Shown here one piece after another: positions 8,199-16,239 of a stretch of 28,989 nt of DNA; position 1 is the stretch's first letter, and each line of letters opens with the position of its first letter. The position numbers were made by a program, and so were the translations under genes. Source of the stretch: Treponemataceae bacterium (lineage in GTDB: Bacteria; Spirochaetota; Spirochaetia; Treponematales; Treponemataceae); contig JAILRX010000052.1 in the NCBI GenBank assembly GCA_024697985.1, forward strand, positions 1 through 28,989, given 5' to 3'. The notes under the pieces were generated by a model that saw nothing but the letters and a program-made list of their open reading frames with translations, ran no database searches and was not told the origin of the DNA.

Positions 8199-8861
8199 AT
8201 GAAAAATCAGACAAAATTTATCAGTGCATTAAAGGTTGCTTTTACGGTTTTTGCCTTTGTTTCAGTCCTTTCATTCGTTACTTCATGCAAGTCTGATTCA
8301 AAGGAAAAGAAAAACTTGCGCTCTAAAAATGACGGAAAAAACGAGGTTTCCAAAATATCTCAGATTGATTTGACAATCCCGGAAGAGGGAAATTCTTTTG
8401 CAATAAACGAAATTTCTGTTTCTGAATTTGCGCCTGACCAGAATACAAGGACTGCCATAAGCGATTATGTTTCCAATCTTTCTGGAAAACTCGGAAGCTA
8501 CAATGCTGATTCAGAATTTTTCGACGCCCTGAATGTCTATCCTATTCAAAAAAACTACGTCGAAGTAAGTCTTGAAATGCCTGCAATTTTTGCCTTTTCA
8601 CCTGAATATTCAGGACTTTGCACGATGGGCTTTTGCGACGAAAGCGGAGCATTTTGCTCAGAAACGGCTTTCATTTCAGTATTTACAAGCAGCGGAAATC
8701 TGCTTTCTGTTACGACAGACTATCAGCTTTCTTCTACCGGATATGAAATTTCACTTTCAAACCAAGAAGTTTACTATATCGTGGTTGCAAAAACCTATCA
8801 GGATGAGGGAACTGATTCTGTTCGGCTCAAGGTTTTTCAGAACGCGAAGGCAGGTTTTTAG
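8199..8861 (+). CDS. Predicted lipoprotein of unknown function
   Basis: The N-terminal hydrophobic segment ends in FVTSC with Cys30 as the lipidation site, followed by a Lys/Ser-rich linker. The remaining 180 or so residues look beta-rich and have no family I recognise. GGAG overlaps the stop of the preceding gene and serves as ribosome binding site. The stop codon TAG shares its G with the GTG start of rnhB (TAGTG at 8859-8863), so the two genes are translationally linked. Confidence 0.75.
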   Translation: MKNQTKFISALKVAFTVFAFVSVLSFVTSCKSDSKEKKNLRSKNDGKNEVSKISQIDLTIPEEGNSFAINEISVSEFAPDQNTRTAISDYVSNLSGKLGSYNADSEFFDALNVYPIQKNYVEVSLEMPAIFAFSPEYSGLCTMGFCDESGAFCSETAFISVFTSSGNLLSVTTDYQLSSTGYEISLSNQEVYYIVVAKTYQDEGTDSVRLKVFQNAKAGF

Positions 8862-9487
8862 TGGACGGCTTGATAGCTGGAATTGATGAAGCGGGAAGGG
8901 GACCTCTCGTAGGGCCTGTTACTGCCGCCTGTGTGATTTTACCATCAGATTTTGACACTTCGATTTTGAAGGACTCAAAGAAGATGAGCGAAAAAAAACG
9001 CTATCAGGTGGCGCCGCTCATAAAGGAAAAGGCTGTCGCCTGGTCTTTTTGCCACATCGACCATACGGTCATCGATAGAATCAACATCCTTGAGGCAACT
9101 TTGCTCGCGATGAAAACGGCCTTTGAGACCTTGCACGACAATTCTGGAAATCCTGTTTCTATTTTAAATCTGCCTGTAAGTGAACTTGTCGTGGACGGAA
9201 CTTTTCTTCCGCATTTTGAATCTGAAATCCTCAGTTCGATTGGAAAAGTTGACTGCCATCCTCTGGTAAAAGCAGACAGCAAAGTTGCCTCCGTTATGGC
9301 AGCCTCAATTATAGCCAAAACTGAACGAGACCTTTTGATGAAAGAGTATGCTGAAAAATATCCTGAGTATGAGTATGAAAAGAATAAGGGGTATGCGACA
9401 AAGCGCCATTACGAACTGATTGCCAAATACGGAGTTTCCCCGATTCAGCGAAAGAGTTTCAGTTTGAAAAAACTGGATGAACTTTAG
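8861..9487 (+). CDS. rnhB: Ribonuclease HII
   Basis: It cleaves RNA in RNA:DNA hybrids, including single ribonucleotides left in DNA. The four acidic catalytic residues are present: D9 and E10 (GIDEAGRGP), D112 (VVDGTF) and D139 (VKADSK). The 208-residue length is normal. The start is GTG, overlapping the preceding stop by one base; no better ATG lies in the N-terminal region before GIDEAG. Its 3' end overlaps that of the convergent nrdR gene by four bases (9484-9487). Confidence 0.96.
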   Translation: MDGLIAGIDEAGRGPLVGPVTAACVILPSDFDTSILKDSKKMSEKKRYQVAPLIKEKAVAWSFCHIDHTVIDRINILEATLLAMKTAFETLHDNSGNPVSILNLPVSELVVDGTFLPHFESEILSSIGKVDCHPLVKADSKVASVMAASIIAKTERDLLMKEYAEKYPEYEYEKNKGYATKRHYELIAKYGVSPIQRKSFSLKKLDEL

Positions 9488-9981
9488 TCTTCTTTTTTTG
9501 CCTTTTCTTTTTTCTGTTTTTTTTCTTTGCTTTCAAGCTTTTTTACTTCTTCGATAAATTCATCGATGTTTTCAAAATGCCTGTATACAGAAGCAAATCG
9601 AACGTAGGCAACCTTGTCTATGTCGTAAAGCTTGTTTAAAACCAATTCTCCAAGCTGGGCTGTCGAGATTTCGTTCGTGGCCTTGTTTTCGATTATCGCC
9701 TGATCTTCGATTTCGTTGATGATGCCTTCTATGAGCGAAGAAGCGACAGGTCGTTTTTCCAAAGCACGTTCGATGCCTTTTGCAAGTTTCTGCCTGTCAT
9801 ACGGCTGTCTTCTGTTGTCACTTTTGACAACCATAAAAGGTTTTTCTTCAATATGTTCGTAGCTGGTGAATCTGTATCCGCACGAAATGCATTCTCGTCG
9901 TCTTCGGATGCTGTCGCCGTTGGCCATCAGCCTTGATTCTAGAACTTTGTCATCAATGTTACCGCAATAAGGACATCTCAT
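9484..9981 (-). CDS. nrdR: Transcriptional repressor NrdR
   Basis: NrdR represses ribonucleotide reductase genes in response to (d)ATP. The N-terminal zinc ribbon has C3/C6 (CPYC) and C31/C34 (CISC). The ATP-cone follows at about residues 46-136, opening with KPFMVVKSDNRRQPYDRQK. The C-terminus has a Lys/Glu-rich tail (about residues 147-165) beyond the core domain. AAGGA, overlapping the bioY stop, serves as its ribosome binding site. It is the last gene of the minus-strand run lnt-bioY-nrdR. No ribonucleotide reductase gene is in the window. Confidence 0.96.
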   Translation of the reverse strand: MRCPYCGNIDDKVLESRLMANGDSIRRRRECISCGYRFTSYEHIEEKPFMVVKSDNRRQPYDRQKLAKGIERALEKRPVASSLIEGIINEIEDQAIIENKATNEISTAQLGELVLNKLYDIDKVAYVRFASVYRHFENIDEFIEEVKKLESKEKKQKKEKAKKED

Positions 9982-9992
9982 ATTTGTTTTCC

Positions 9993-10601
9993 TTAAATTT
10001 CCTGTTCTTCATAAAAATATTTTGCAACGACCGGTCTTAAAAAGTAGGCGCCGACAGAAGCAATTATGATTTTTACAAAGTCGCAGATAATATACCATTT
10101 GAAACCCAACGCTGAAAGTACTTTTATTGCAGTCTTGTTGAATTTCAGATCATGTACGCCAAAATAATGGGCAATTCCGATTACATAAATTAAAACGCAT
10201 CCTCCGAAACAGGCCGGAAGAATTTTATTGAAGGAAGTTTTTTCGTCTGTTTTTGGGGTTTTCAGAATGTAGCCTATCAGCATGCTGGCAAAAAAGTAGC
10301 CGAGCAAAAATCCGCCGGCATCCCCGGTGATGTAGTCAAGTCCACGTCCGCCGTGGGCAAAAACTGGCGCTCCCAATGCACCTGCGGCAAGAAGCAGTCC
10401 TGCAATTCCGGCACCCTGGGTTCCGCCCCAAAGCGCGCTGAAAAAAATGCAGAACATGTTCTGAACGACAAAGTAAAATGGAAATCCATCGATTTTAATG
10501 GATGCCCATCCTGAAGCGCAGGTCAAAAGTGCAGAGCAGAGAACTGCAATCGAACGGAGTGTTTTTTTACTGATCTTCTTCGTCGTTTTCATTTTCTTCA
10601 T
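9993..10601 (-). CDS. bioY: Biotin transporter S component BioY
   Basis: BioY is the biotin-binding integral membrane subunit of ECF-type importers. The product has about six hydrophobic segments and the family's signature region GARGLDYITGDAGGFLLGY-like (here GGRGLDYITGDAGGFLLGY), preceded by LGAPVFA. I chose ATG 10601 because AGGA lies six bases upstream; a TTG 18 bases earlier (10619) has no such site, and ATG 10592 is also possible. The start lies inside the end of lnt (overlap of about 35 bases). No ECF ATPase or T component is in the window, so it may share a module encoded elsewhere or act alone. Confidence 0.92.
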   Translation of the reverse strand: MKKMKTTKKISKKTLRSIAVLCSALLTCASGWASIKIDGFPFYFVVQNMFCIFFSALWGGTQGAGIAGLLLAAGALGAPVFAHGGRGLDYITGDAGGFLLGYFFASMLIGYILKTPKTDEKTSFNKILPACFGGCVLIYVIGIAHYFGVHDLKFNKTAIKVLSALGFKWYIICDFVKIIIASVGAYFLRPVVAKYFYEEQEI

Positions 10602-12270
10602 ACAATTCCTGGATTGCAAGCTGAAGTTTTCTTTCTTCCTTTAACATCCACAAAAATTCGATAATGAAAAAGAAGATTACGAACAGATAAACCGGAGCCA
10701 TGATCCAGTCTCCGTATCTGGAATAAATTGTGTTGCTTCGTTCGTAAATCGGAACTGTCGTGCTGAGATGTCCGGTCTGGAAAACTGGCATGTCTGCAAT
10801 TACGTCTCCGTTGCAGTTTACTACGACAGAATATCCTGCCGTGCAGCTTCTGATCATCGTTGTTTTATGCTCGATTGTTCTGAAGCTGGAAACTACAAAA
10901 TGCTGGTATTCAGCTGATTTTGTGTTAGACCAGGAGTCGTTTGTTATGTTGATGAAAATTTCGCTTCCTGTGTTGTAAAGTTCGCGGCAAAGGTCAGGGA
11001 AGGCATCTTCAAAACAGACTGGCGTCGTAAAGTTGATGTCCTGGCCTTTTTCGTTTGTGAGCGTGAAAATTACAAAATGCTTTCCTGAAGTCCAGCCGTT
11101 GGTGAATCCTAAAAGTCGTTTCAAAAGTTTTTGAACTATCTTTGTGTTTGCATAAGGAATTTCTTCTGCAAATGGAACCAGGTGCATCTTTCCGTAAAAA
11201 TCAACGATTGAACCGTCTTTTCCAAAAAGGATTGCTGCGTTCTGTGCGTTGTTGTCACCTTCATCGTGTGCAGGTCCGCCTGCCAAAAGCGGCGTATCCA
11301 TGTTTTCAAGATAGGTTACGAAAGAAATGTTTCGTGGGAAGATTTTATAAATCTTGTTCAAGGCTTCAGGCATCCATCCGAGTGAAAGAACTGATTCGTT
11401 CCAGATTGCGATGTCGCATTTTTTGCCTTGAGCTTCTAATTCAGCCTTTCCTTTTTCAGTTTCAATTATCGAGGTTTCTATATTTTTGCTTCCGTTTGGT
11501 TTCCAAGGATTGCCGTTATGCTGAACCATTACGACGTTGAGTTCCTTGACGACTTCAGGCTGTTTTTTGTATTCGTGAACGCCGAATGCGCAGCCTACGA
11601 TGAAAAGAGTCATGCAGTATACGGCTGTAAGCTTGTAGGATTTAAGTGAAATGTCATTTGCCTTGAATTTGCTTACATCAGGCAAAAGCAGGATTCCCTT
11701 TGCAATAACTGCTGAAAAAAGGGCCAGCAGGTAAGTGAGTCCTAAAACTCCGGTTACCGAACAGATCTGTTTTAGCGTGTGCCACTTGTAGCAGCTCATG
11801 AAAAGTGTTCCCCACGGATAGGCAAGCCATCCTGTCAGCTTGAACCATTCGTAGATTGTCCAGATTGAGGCGAATCCAAGAATCTGGGTAAAAGGATTTT
11901 TGAAGCAGGAAACTGAGAACTTTTTGAGGGGATTGTTTCTGTCAGTGTAATAAAAAACTGCGTACAGGTAATTTCCGAAAACAAATCCAAAAAAGTAATA
12001 GGCAAGCGCAGAAGCCCCAAGCGTGAAAATAGCAAAATCCTTGAAATTACCAAGCCAAAAACTTGAAAGCAGGTGAGTGAGAAACAGCTGTAATCCTGTA
12101 AGATGGCCGGCAATTTTGAATGACTTGGAGTTGTAAATCGCAATGAAAAGCGGAATCAGGGCAATCATGCCAAGAATTGGAGACCCGAAAGTTAACAGTT
12201 CGTTTGGTACTGCCATCATTGTTATCACGGCAGAAAAAACTACATAAAAAACTTGTAAAAATCCATTCAT
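10567..12270 (-). CDS. lnt: Apolipoprotein N-acyltransferase
   Basis: Lnt adds the third acyl chain to the N-terminal Cys of lipoproteins at the inner membrane. The N-terminal 230 residues are a multi-pass membrane region; the rest is a nitrilase-fold periplasmic domain. The catalytic triad is E292 (WNESVL), K361 (YGKMHLVPF) and C419 (PVCFED). A final membrane segment lies at about 520-543. The length of 567 residues is somewhat longer than E. coli Lnt. No ribosome binding site is visible, and a promoter-like -10 lies ten bases upstream, so the transcript may be leaderless. It serves the predicted lipoproteins of this window among others. Confidence 0.95.
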   Translation of the reverse strand: MNGFLQVFYVVFSAVITMMAVPNELLTFGSPILGMIALIPLFIAIYNSKSFKIAGHLTGLQLFLTHLLSSFWLGNFKDFAIFTLGASALAYYFFGFVFGNYLYAVFYYTDRNNPLKKFSVSCFKNPFTQILGFASIWTIYEWFKLTGWLAYPWGTLFMSCYKWHTLKQICSVTGVLGLTYLLALFSAVIAKGILLLPDVSKFKANDISLKSYKLTAVYCMTLFIVGCAFGVHEYKKQPEVVKELNVVMVQHNGNPWKPNGSKNIETSIIETEKGKAELEAQGKKCDIAIWNESVLSLGWMPEALNKIYKIFPRNISFVTYLENMDTPLLAGGPAHDEGDNNAQNAAILFGKDGSIVDFYGKMHLVPFAEEIPYANTKIVQKLLKRLLGFTNGWTSGKHFVIFTLTNEKGQDINFTTPVCFEDAFPDLCRELYNTGSEIFINITNDSWSNTKSAEYQHFVVSSFRTIEHKTTMIRSCTAGYSVVVNCNGDVIADMPVFQTGHLSTTVPIYERSNTIYSRYGDWIMAPVYLFVIFFFIIEFLWMLKEERKLQLAIQELYEENENDEEDQ

Positions 12271-12279
12271 TATATTATC

Positions 12280-12308
12280 ATTTTATCTGATATTTGCGTA
12301 AAGTTCAA
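12280..12308 (-). promoter_or_regulatory. Promoter for lnt
   Basis: Read on the minus strand: TTGAAC (12308-12303), a 17-base spacer, then TAAAAT (12285-12280), with the lnt ATG at 12270. The start point would fall about three bases before the ATG. A plus-strand candidate for the divergent kinase-like gene, CTGATA (12287-12292) and TATAAA (12310-12315) with a 17-base spacer, interleaves with it, but its start point would fall too close to that gene's ribosome binding site to be sure. Confidence 0.5.
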
Positions 12309-12329
12309 TTATAAAGGTAGGAAATAATA

Positions 12330-13505
12330 TTGACGGAAACACTGGACGTCATTCATTTTAATGAATATGGTGTTAAGAGCGAAGTTATTGCTGAATCTCC
12401 ACTCAGAGTTCATCTTGTAGGTGAACATTCCTGGTTTTTTGGAGACAGAACCCTCGCCGTTGCCGTAAGTAAATACGCAAAACTTTCTTTTTCAAAACGC
12501 TCCGATTCAACCGTAAACTTTTTCTTTTATCAAAATAATGAACATAAGCACATCAATCTTGGAAACCTCAAAATCCGAAAGGAAGATAAACTTTTAAACA
12601 TCCTTAAGGCTGTCGTTTATGCATGTCAGAATCTGGAATACAACATTTCAGGAATGGACATTACTTTTTCCTGCGAGGTTCCTCCACAGGCCGGATTTGG
12701 TGTTCGAAACGCGATGCTTGTAGCATCAACCTTGGGCGTGATGAAGCTTTTCGGTCTACCTTCAGATACTGAACTGGCTCTTAAAATCATGAAAATCGCC
12801 TGCGTTGACTATCTTTCCCTGCCTTATTGGATTTCGGATCTTTATACGGCTCTGTATTCAAAAAAAGGTTCGTGCGTCCTTACCGATTACGCAACCGGCA
12901 CTTACGAGCACATCCCTTTTGATTTTGAAGATTCTGCCATCATCCTTACAGACTGCAAGGTTCCTCGTATTTCGCTCTGGCAGGAAAATTCACTCCACAT
13001 TGAAAAATACAGAAACATGCTTGCATCGCTCAAGAAAAAGAAGATGGGGCAGATTGTTTATGAAGATTCCGTAACGGAAATAAATGAGGTTCTGACAGGA
13101 ATCACCGAGGAAGAAAGACGGCGGCTTTTGTGCATCATCAAGGAATATCAGAATGTAAATGATGCCGTTCTGGCCCTCAAGAATAAATCTTTGAATAATT
13201 TCGTAAAAGTCATCAACCGCTCTCAGGACATCCTCAGGGATTTGTTCCAGATTTCAAGTCCTGAAGTCGACTGGTTTGCAAAACGAGTCCAGGAGTTTGA
13301 TGCGGGAAAAATCAATGATGCATCAGCATGTCTTAGAATTACCGGAAAGGGCGACGGACGATGCACCTTTGCCTTCATGAAAAAATCAGATGTTGAAATT
13401 TATAGGCAAAAATTGGTAGAGTATGAGAAGATTTTCGGGTTTCATCCGATTGAATACGAAGTAGAAACTGCTGATGGAGCCAGGTCTTATTTTTTCGAAA
13501 GTTAG
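12330..13505 (+). CDS. Galactokinase-like GHMP family protein with eroded ATP loop
   Basis: The N-terminal motif SPLRVHLVGEHSWFFGDR (23-40) is the sugar-binding signature of galactokinases, where most have GRVNLIGEHTDY. The phosphate-binding loop PxxxGLSSSA is replaced by PPQAGFGVRNAM (118-129). D170 (ISDLY) sits where the catalytic Asp of galactokinase (GIMDQ) is expected. The third GHMP motif is recognisable near 337-350 (ITGKGDGRCTFAF). The start is TTG at 12330, preceded by AGGTAGGA; no ATG precedes the motif. It may be a diverged kinase or a sensor/pseudoenzyme. Family membership is well supported, activity is not. Confidence 0.8.
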   Translation: MTETLDVIHFNEYGVKSEVIAESPLRVHLVGEHSWFFGDRTLAVAVSKYAKLSFSKRSDSTVNFFFYQNNEHKHINLGNLKIRKEDKLLNILKAVVYACQNLEYNISGMDITFSCEVPPQAGFGVRNAMLVASTLGVMKLFGLPSDTELALKIMKIACVDYLSLPYWISDLYTALYSKKGSCVLTDYATGTYEHIPFDFEDSAIILTDCKVPRISLWQENSLHIEKYRNMLASLKKKKMGQIVYEDSVTEINEVLTGITEEERRRLLCIIKEYQNVNDAVLALKNKSLNNFVKVINRSQDILRDLFQISSPEVDWFAKRVQEFDAGKINDASACLRITGKGDGRCTFAFMKKSDVEIYRQKLVEYEKIFGFHPIEYEVETADGARSYFFES

Positions 13506-13528
13506 GAAAATGAAATTGGGTGGGGTAT

Positions 13529-14200
13529 ATGGCTGATAAATTTTCTGAAGGTGTTGCACTTTACAATAAAAGAAAGTACAAGGAAGCACTGAGTTGCTTT
13601 TTGAGTGCTGATTGCTCTTCTGATGAAGATAAAAACAATCTGGCATATTATATCGGACTTTCTCAGTCTCGTCTGGGAAATTACGATGACGCACTGATGT
13701 CACTCGAACAGGTCGTTACGAACAGTTCTGATAAAGACAAGGTCGTTCAGTGCACTCTTGCCCTTGCCGTAATCTACAGCCTTACAAACCGTTCAAGAAT
13801 GGCCCAGTTTGAATTGGGCAAGCTCGAGGAAATGGGCGTTAAAACCCCTCAGACTATGTGTACTCAGGCTTATGTTTCCTGGTTCCGACAGGACGAAGAC
13901 AAGGCCATCGAAATCTACGAAGAGGTTCTTCGTGAAAATCCTGACAACATGACGGCATTGAACGGACTTGGCTACATACTTGCTGACTCTGGACGGGATT
14001 TGACCAGGGCGCTTTTCCTTTGCAAGAAAGCCGTTGATCTGAATCCTGAATATCCGCCTTATCTTGATTCTTTGGGATGGGTTTACTACAGGCTTGGTCT
14101 TTATTCAGAGGCTGAAGGCTTTTTGAAACAAGCTCTTAAATTTTTCCCTGAGAGCGCAGATATAAAAGAACATTTGAAAGAGGTTCGTGAAGCAAAATGA
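13529..14200 (+). CDS. TPR-repeat protein
   Basis: The product is 223 residues of tandem tetratricopeptide repeats, for example FSEGVALYNKRKYKEALSCF near the N-terminus and LDSLGWVYYRLGLYSEAEGF near the C-terminus, with the usual G/A/Y/A/P spacing. There is no signal peptide, so it is probably a cytoplasmic scaffold for protein contacts. I prefer ATG 13529, seven or so bases after GGGTGGGG (13518-13525), over the GTG at 13520 which lies within that site. Its stop overlaps the start of the next gene (ATGA at 14197-14200), indicating translational coupling to another TPR-containing, exported protein. Confidence 0.88.
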   Translation: MADKFSEGVALYNKRKYKEALSCFLSADCSSDEDKNNLAYYIGLSQSRLGNYDDALMSLEQVVTNSSDKDKVVQCTLALAVIYSLTNRSRMAQFELGKLEEMGVKTPQTMCTQAYVSWFRQDEDKAIEIYEEVLRENPDNMTALNGLGYILADSGRDLTRALFLCKKAVDLNPEYPPYLDSLGWVYYRLGLYSEAEGFLKQALKFFPESADIKEHLKEVREAK

Positions 14201-16230
14201 AAAATCCATCTAAAAACCGTTTGTTATTAGCAATTTTTGCATCTTTTTTTATTTTGCAGTTACCTTTGTTTTCTCAGGTGAAAGAACCTTCTGCAGCCGA
14301 TCGAGGAATGGCCGCCGAAGATTTCAGGCGTGGTGTCGTTTCCTATTACCGTGGAGCCTACGGTGATGCAATCATGCAGTTCGAAAAGGCTCTTTCCTAT
14401 CTGCCTGATGAAGGACAGATTTTGGAATGGCTTGGAAAATCCTATCTTAAATTTGGTGTAGAAAGCGCCGCCTTGGATCAGTGGAAATATGCCATTGATA
14501 ACGGATATGGCGGAATCGTTCTTCAGAATAAATACGAAATCGTTCAAAGCAGACGAATTGCCTTCGAACAGTTTTCTAAAGATACCCGATATCTTATCGG
14601 AGCAAGTTTTCCAGGTGTAATGGACAATAACCTGCTTTTCAGCAAGGTTTTCTCAATTCTGCCTGAAGATGACGGAAGTTTTTGGGCAACCGCCTATGGT
14701 TCAAACGAGCTTTTGAAGTTTGACATAAACGGCGCCATCATCGACAGGACTCAGGGACCTCTTAACGGATTTGACCGACCGATGGATTTGATTCGTCTTT
14801 CAAATGGAAACATGGCCATTACCGAAAGCAAGGGAGATCGGGTTTCCATACTCGATAAAAACGGCCGCTATCTTTTCAGTTTTGGCGAATCTGGAATCAA
14901 CGAAGGCCAGTTTCTTGGACCTCAGTGCATTGCTCAGGGAAATGGCGGAAACCTCTACGTTACTGATTACGGCAACAAGCGGGTTTCTGTATTTACTGAG
15001 GGAGGCGAATTCCTTTTCAGTTTTCAGGGAAAATTCAAATCGCCTACAGGAATTGCGATTAAGGATGATTCAGTTTATGTTGCTGATGCAATTGCAGGTG
15101 AAATCACTGTGTATGATTTTGCCGGAAACTACACAGGCCGCCTTTGCAAGGCAGGCACTTTCAAATATCCTGAATCCTTGAGGATTTACGGAAACTCAAT
15201 GCTGGTAGCCGACAAGAACAAGATTTATTCTGTGGATCTTTCAAACAGCAAGGTTTTTGAAACCGTGAAAATTGGAAATACTCCTTCAAAACTTACATGT
15301 GCAGTCGTTGACGTAAACGGCAACCTCATTGCGCCTGATTTTAACGAAAACGAAATTGAAATTCTTTCTAAAATGAATGAACTTGTCGGCGGTTTTTACG
15401 TTGATATCCTCAGGGTAAACGCAGACAGTTTTCCGAATGTAACTGTTGATGTAAAAGTTGAAAGCCGCTACCGTCAGGATGTCATCGGCCTCAAGGAAAC
15501 GAACTTTTTCTTTTCGGAAAACGGCGGAATGGTTAAAAACCTCAAATATCAGGGAATGGTCGGCTATAACTACAATTCAGACATAACAATCGTTATCGAT
15601 TTTGACAATGATATCGATAAATATTCTTCTCAGGTTGAGACCGCCATCAGACAGATTGCTCAGAATATGGATCCGTCATCAACACTTACGATCATTTCTT
15701 CCGGACAGGTTCCGATTATCGAATATTCAGGAAGCAGCGCAGGTTGTGAAAAATTTTCTTTCTCACGGCTGAACGCAAAGAAATCTTCAGAATCGTTCCT
15801 GGAACTTTCGCTCAGACTTGCTGCCAACAATATGATTTCGACTTCGTCAAAAATGGGAATCATTCTTTTGACCGACGGCGATGTTGATGAAAACAGCTTT
15901 ACAAAATATCCTCTTGCAGATGTGTGCGCATATCTATCGAATAACGACATCAATTTCTCTTCCGTCCTTCTTGCGGATACGGTACCTGATTATCAGATTG
16001 ATTATCTTGAATCACACTTGAAGGGAAAGACCTATTATCTTTATCAGAGCGAAGGAATCGGTTCGATTGTTTCAGATTTCAATTCTATTAATGACGGCGT
16101 CTATAGATTTTCGTTTACGTCTGTCATGAACGCAGAGTACGGAAGAACCTTCCTGCCTGTTGAAGTTGAAGTCTACCTTCATAACCGTTCAGGAAAAGAC
16201 GTTTCCGGTTATTTTGCACCGCTTGATTAA
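14197..16230 (+). CDS. Exported TPR / NHL-repeat / VWA-like protein
   Basis: A signal peptide covers about residues 1-27 (ending LFSQ). A TPR-like pair follows at 36-103. From about 150 to 390 there are NHL-type propeller repeats (FDRPMDLIRLSNGNMAITE, GPQCIAQGNGGNLYVTDYGN, SPTGIAIKDDSVYVADA). The last 250 residues resemble a von Willebrand A domain: DITIVIDFDND at 462-472, then GIILLTDGDVDE. The metal site that normally reads DxSxS is D468-F-D470-N-D472, so classical MIDAS chemistry is doubtful. It is probably a periplasmic or surface adhesion or assembly factor, coupled to the TPR gene upstream. It converges on the giant outer-membrane-like frame with a 9-base gap. Confidence 0.8.
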   Translation: MKNPSKNRLLLAIFASFFILQLPLFSQVKEPSAADRGMAAEDFRRGVVSYYRGAYGDAIMQFEKALSYLPDEGQILEWLGKSYLKFGVESAALDQWKYAIDNGYGGIVLQNKYEIVQSRRIAFEQFSKDTRYLIGASFPGVMDNNLLFSKVFSILPEDDGSFWATAYGSNELLKFDINGAIIDRTQGPLNGFDRPMDLIRLSNGNMAITESKGDRVSILDKNGRYLFSFGESGINEGQFLGPQCIAQGNGGNLYVTDYGNKRVSVFTEGGEFLFSFQGKFKSPTGIAIKDDSVYVADAIAGEITVYDFAGNYTGRLCKAGTFKYPESLRIYGNSMLVADKNKIYSVDLSNSKVFETVKIGNTPSKLTCAVVDVNGNLIAPDFNENEIEILSKMNELVGGFYVDILRVNADSFPNVTVDVKVESRYRQDVIGLKETNFFFSENGGMVKNLKYQGMVGYNYNSDITIVIDFDNDIDKYSSQVETAIRQIAQNMDPSSTLTIISSGQVPIIEYSGSSAGCEKFSFSRLNAKKSSESFLELSLRLAANNMISTSSKMGIILLTDGDVDENSFTKYPLADVCAYLSNNDINFSSVLLADTVPDYQIDYLESHLKGKTYYLYQSEGIGSIVSDFNSINDGVYRFSFTSVMNAEYGRTFLPVEVEVYLHNRSGKDVSGYFAPLD

Positions 16231-16239
16231 GTTATTTTT

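Noticed and set aside
10602..10619. TTG start for BioY 18 bases upstream of the chosen ATG
   Set aside because: No ribosome binding site precedes it, whereas AGGA is well placed for ATG 10601.
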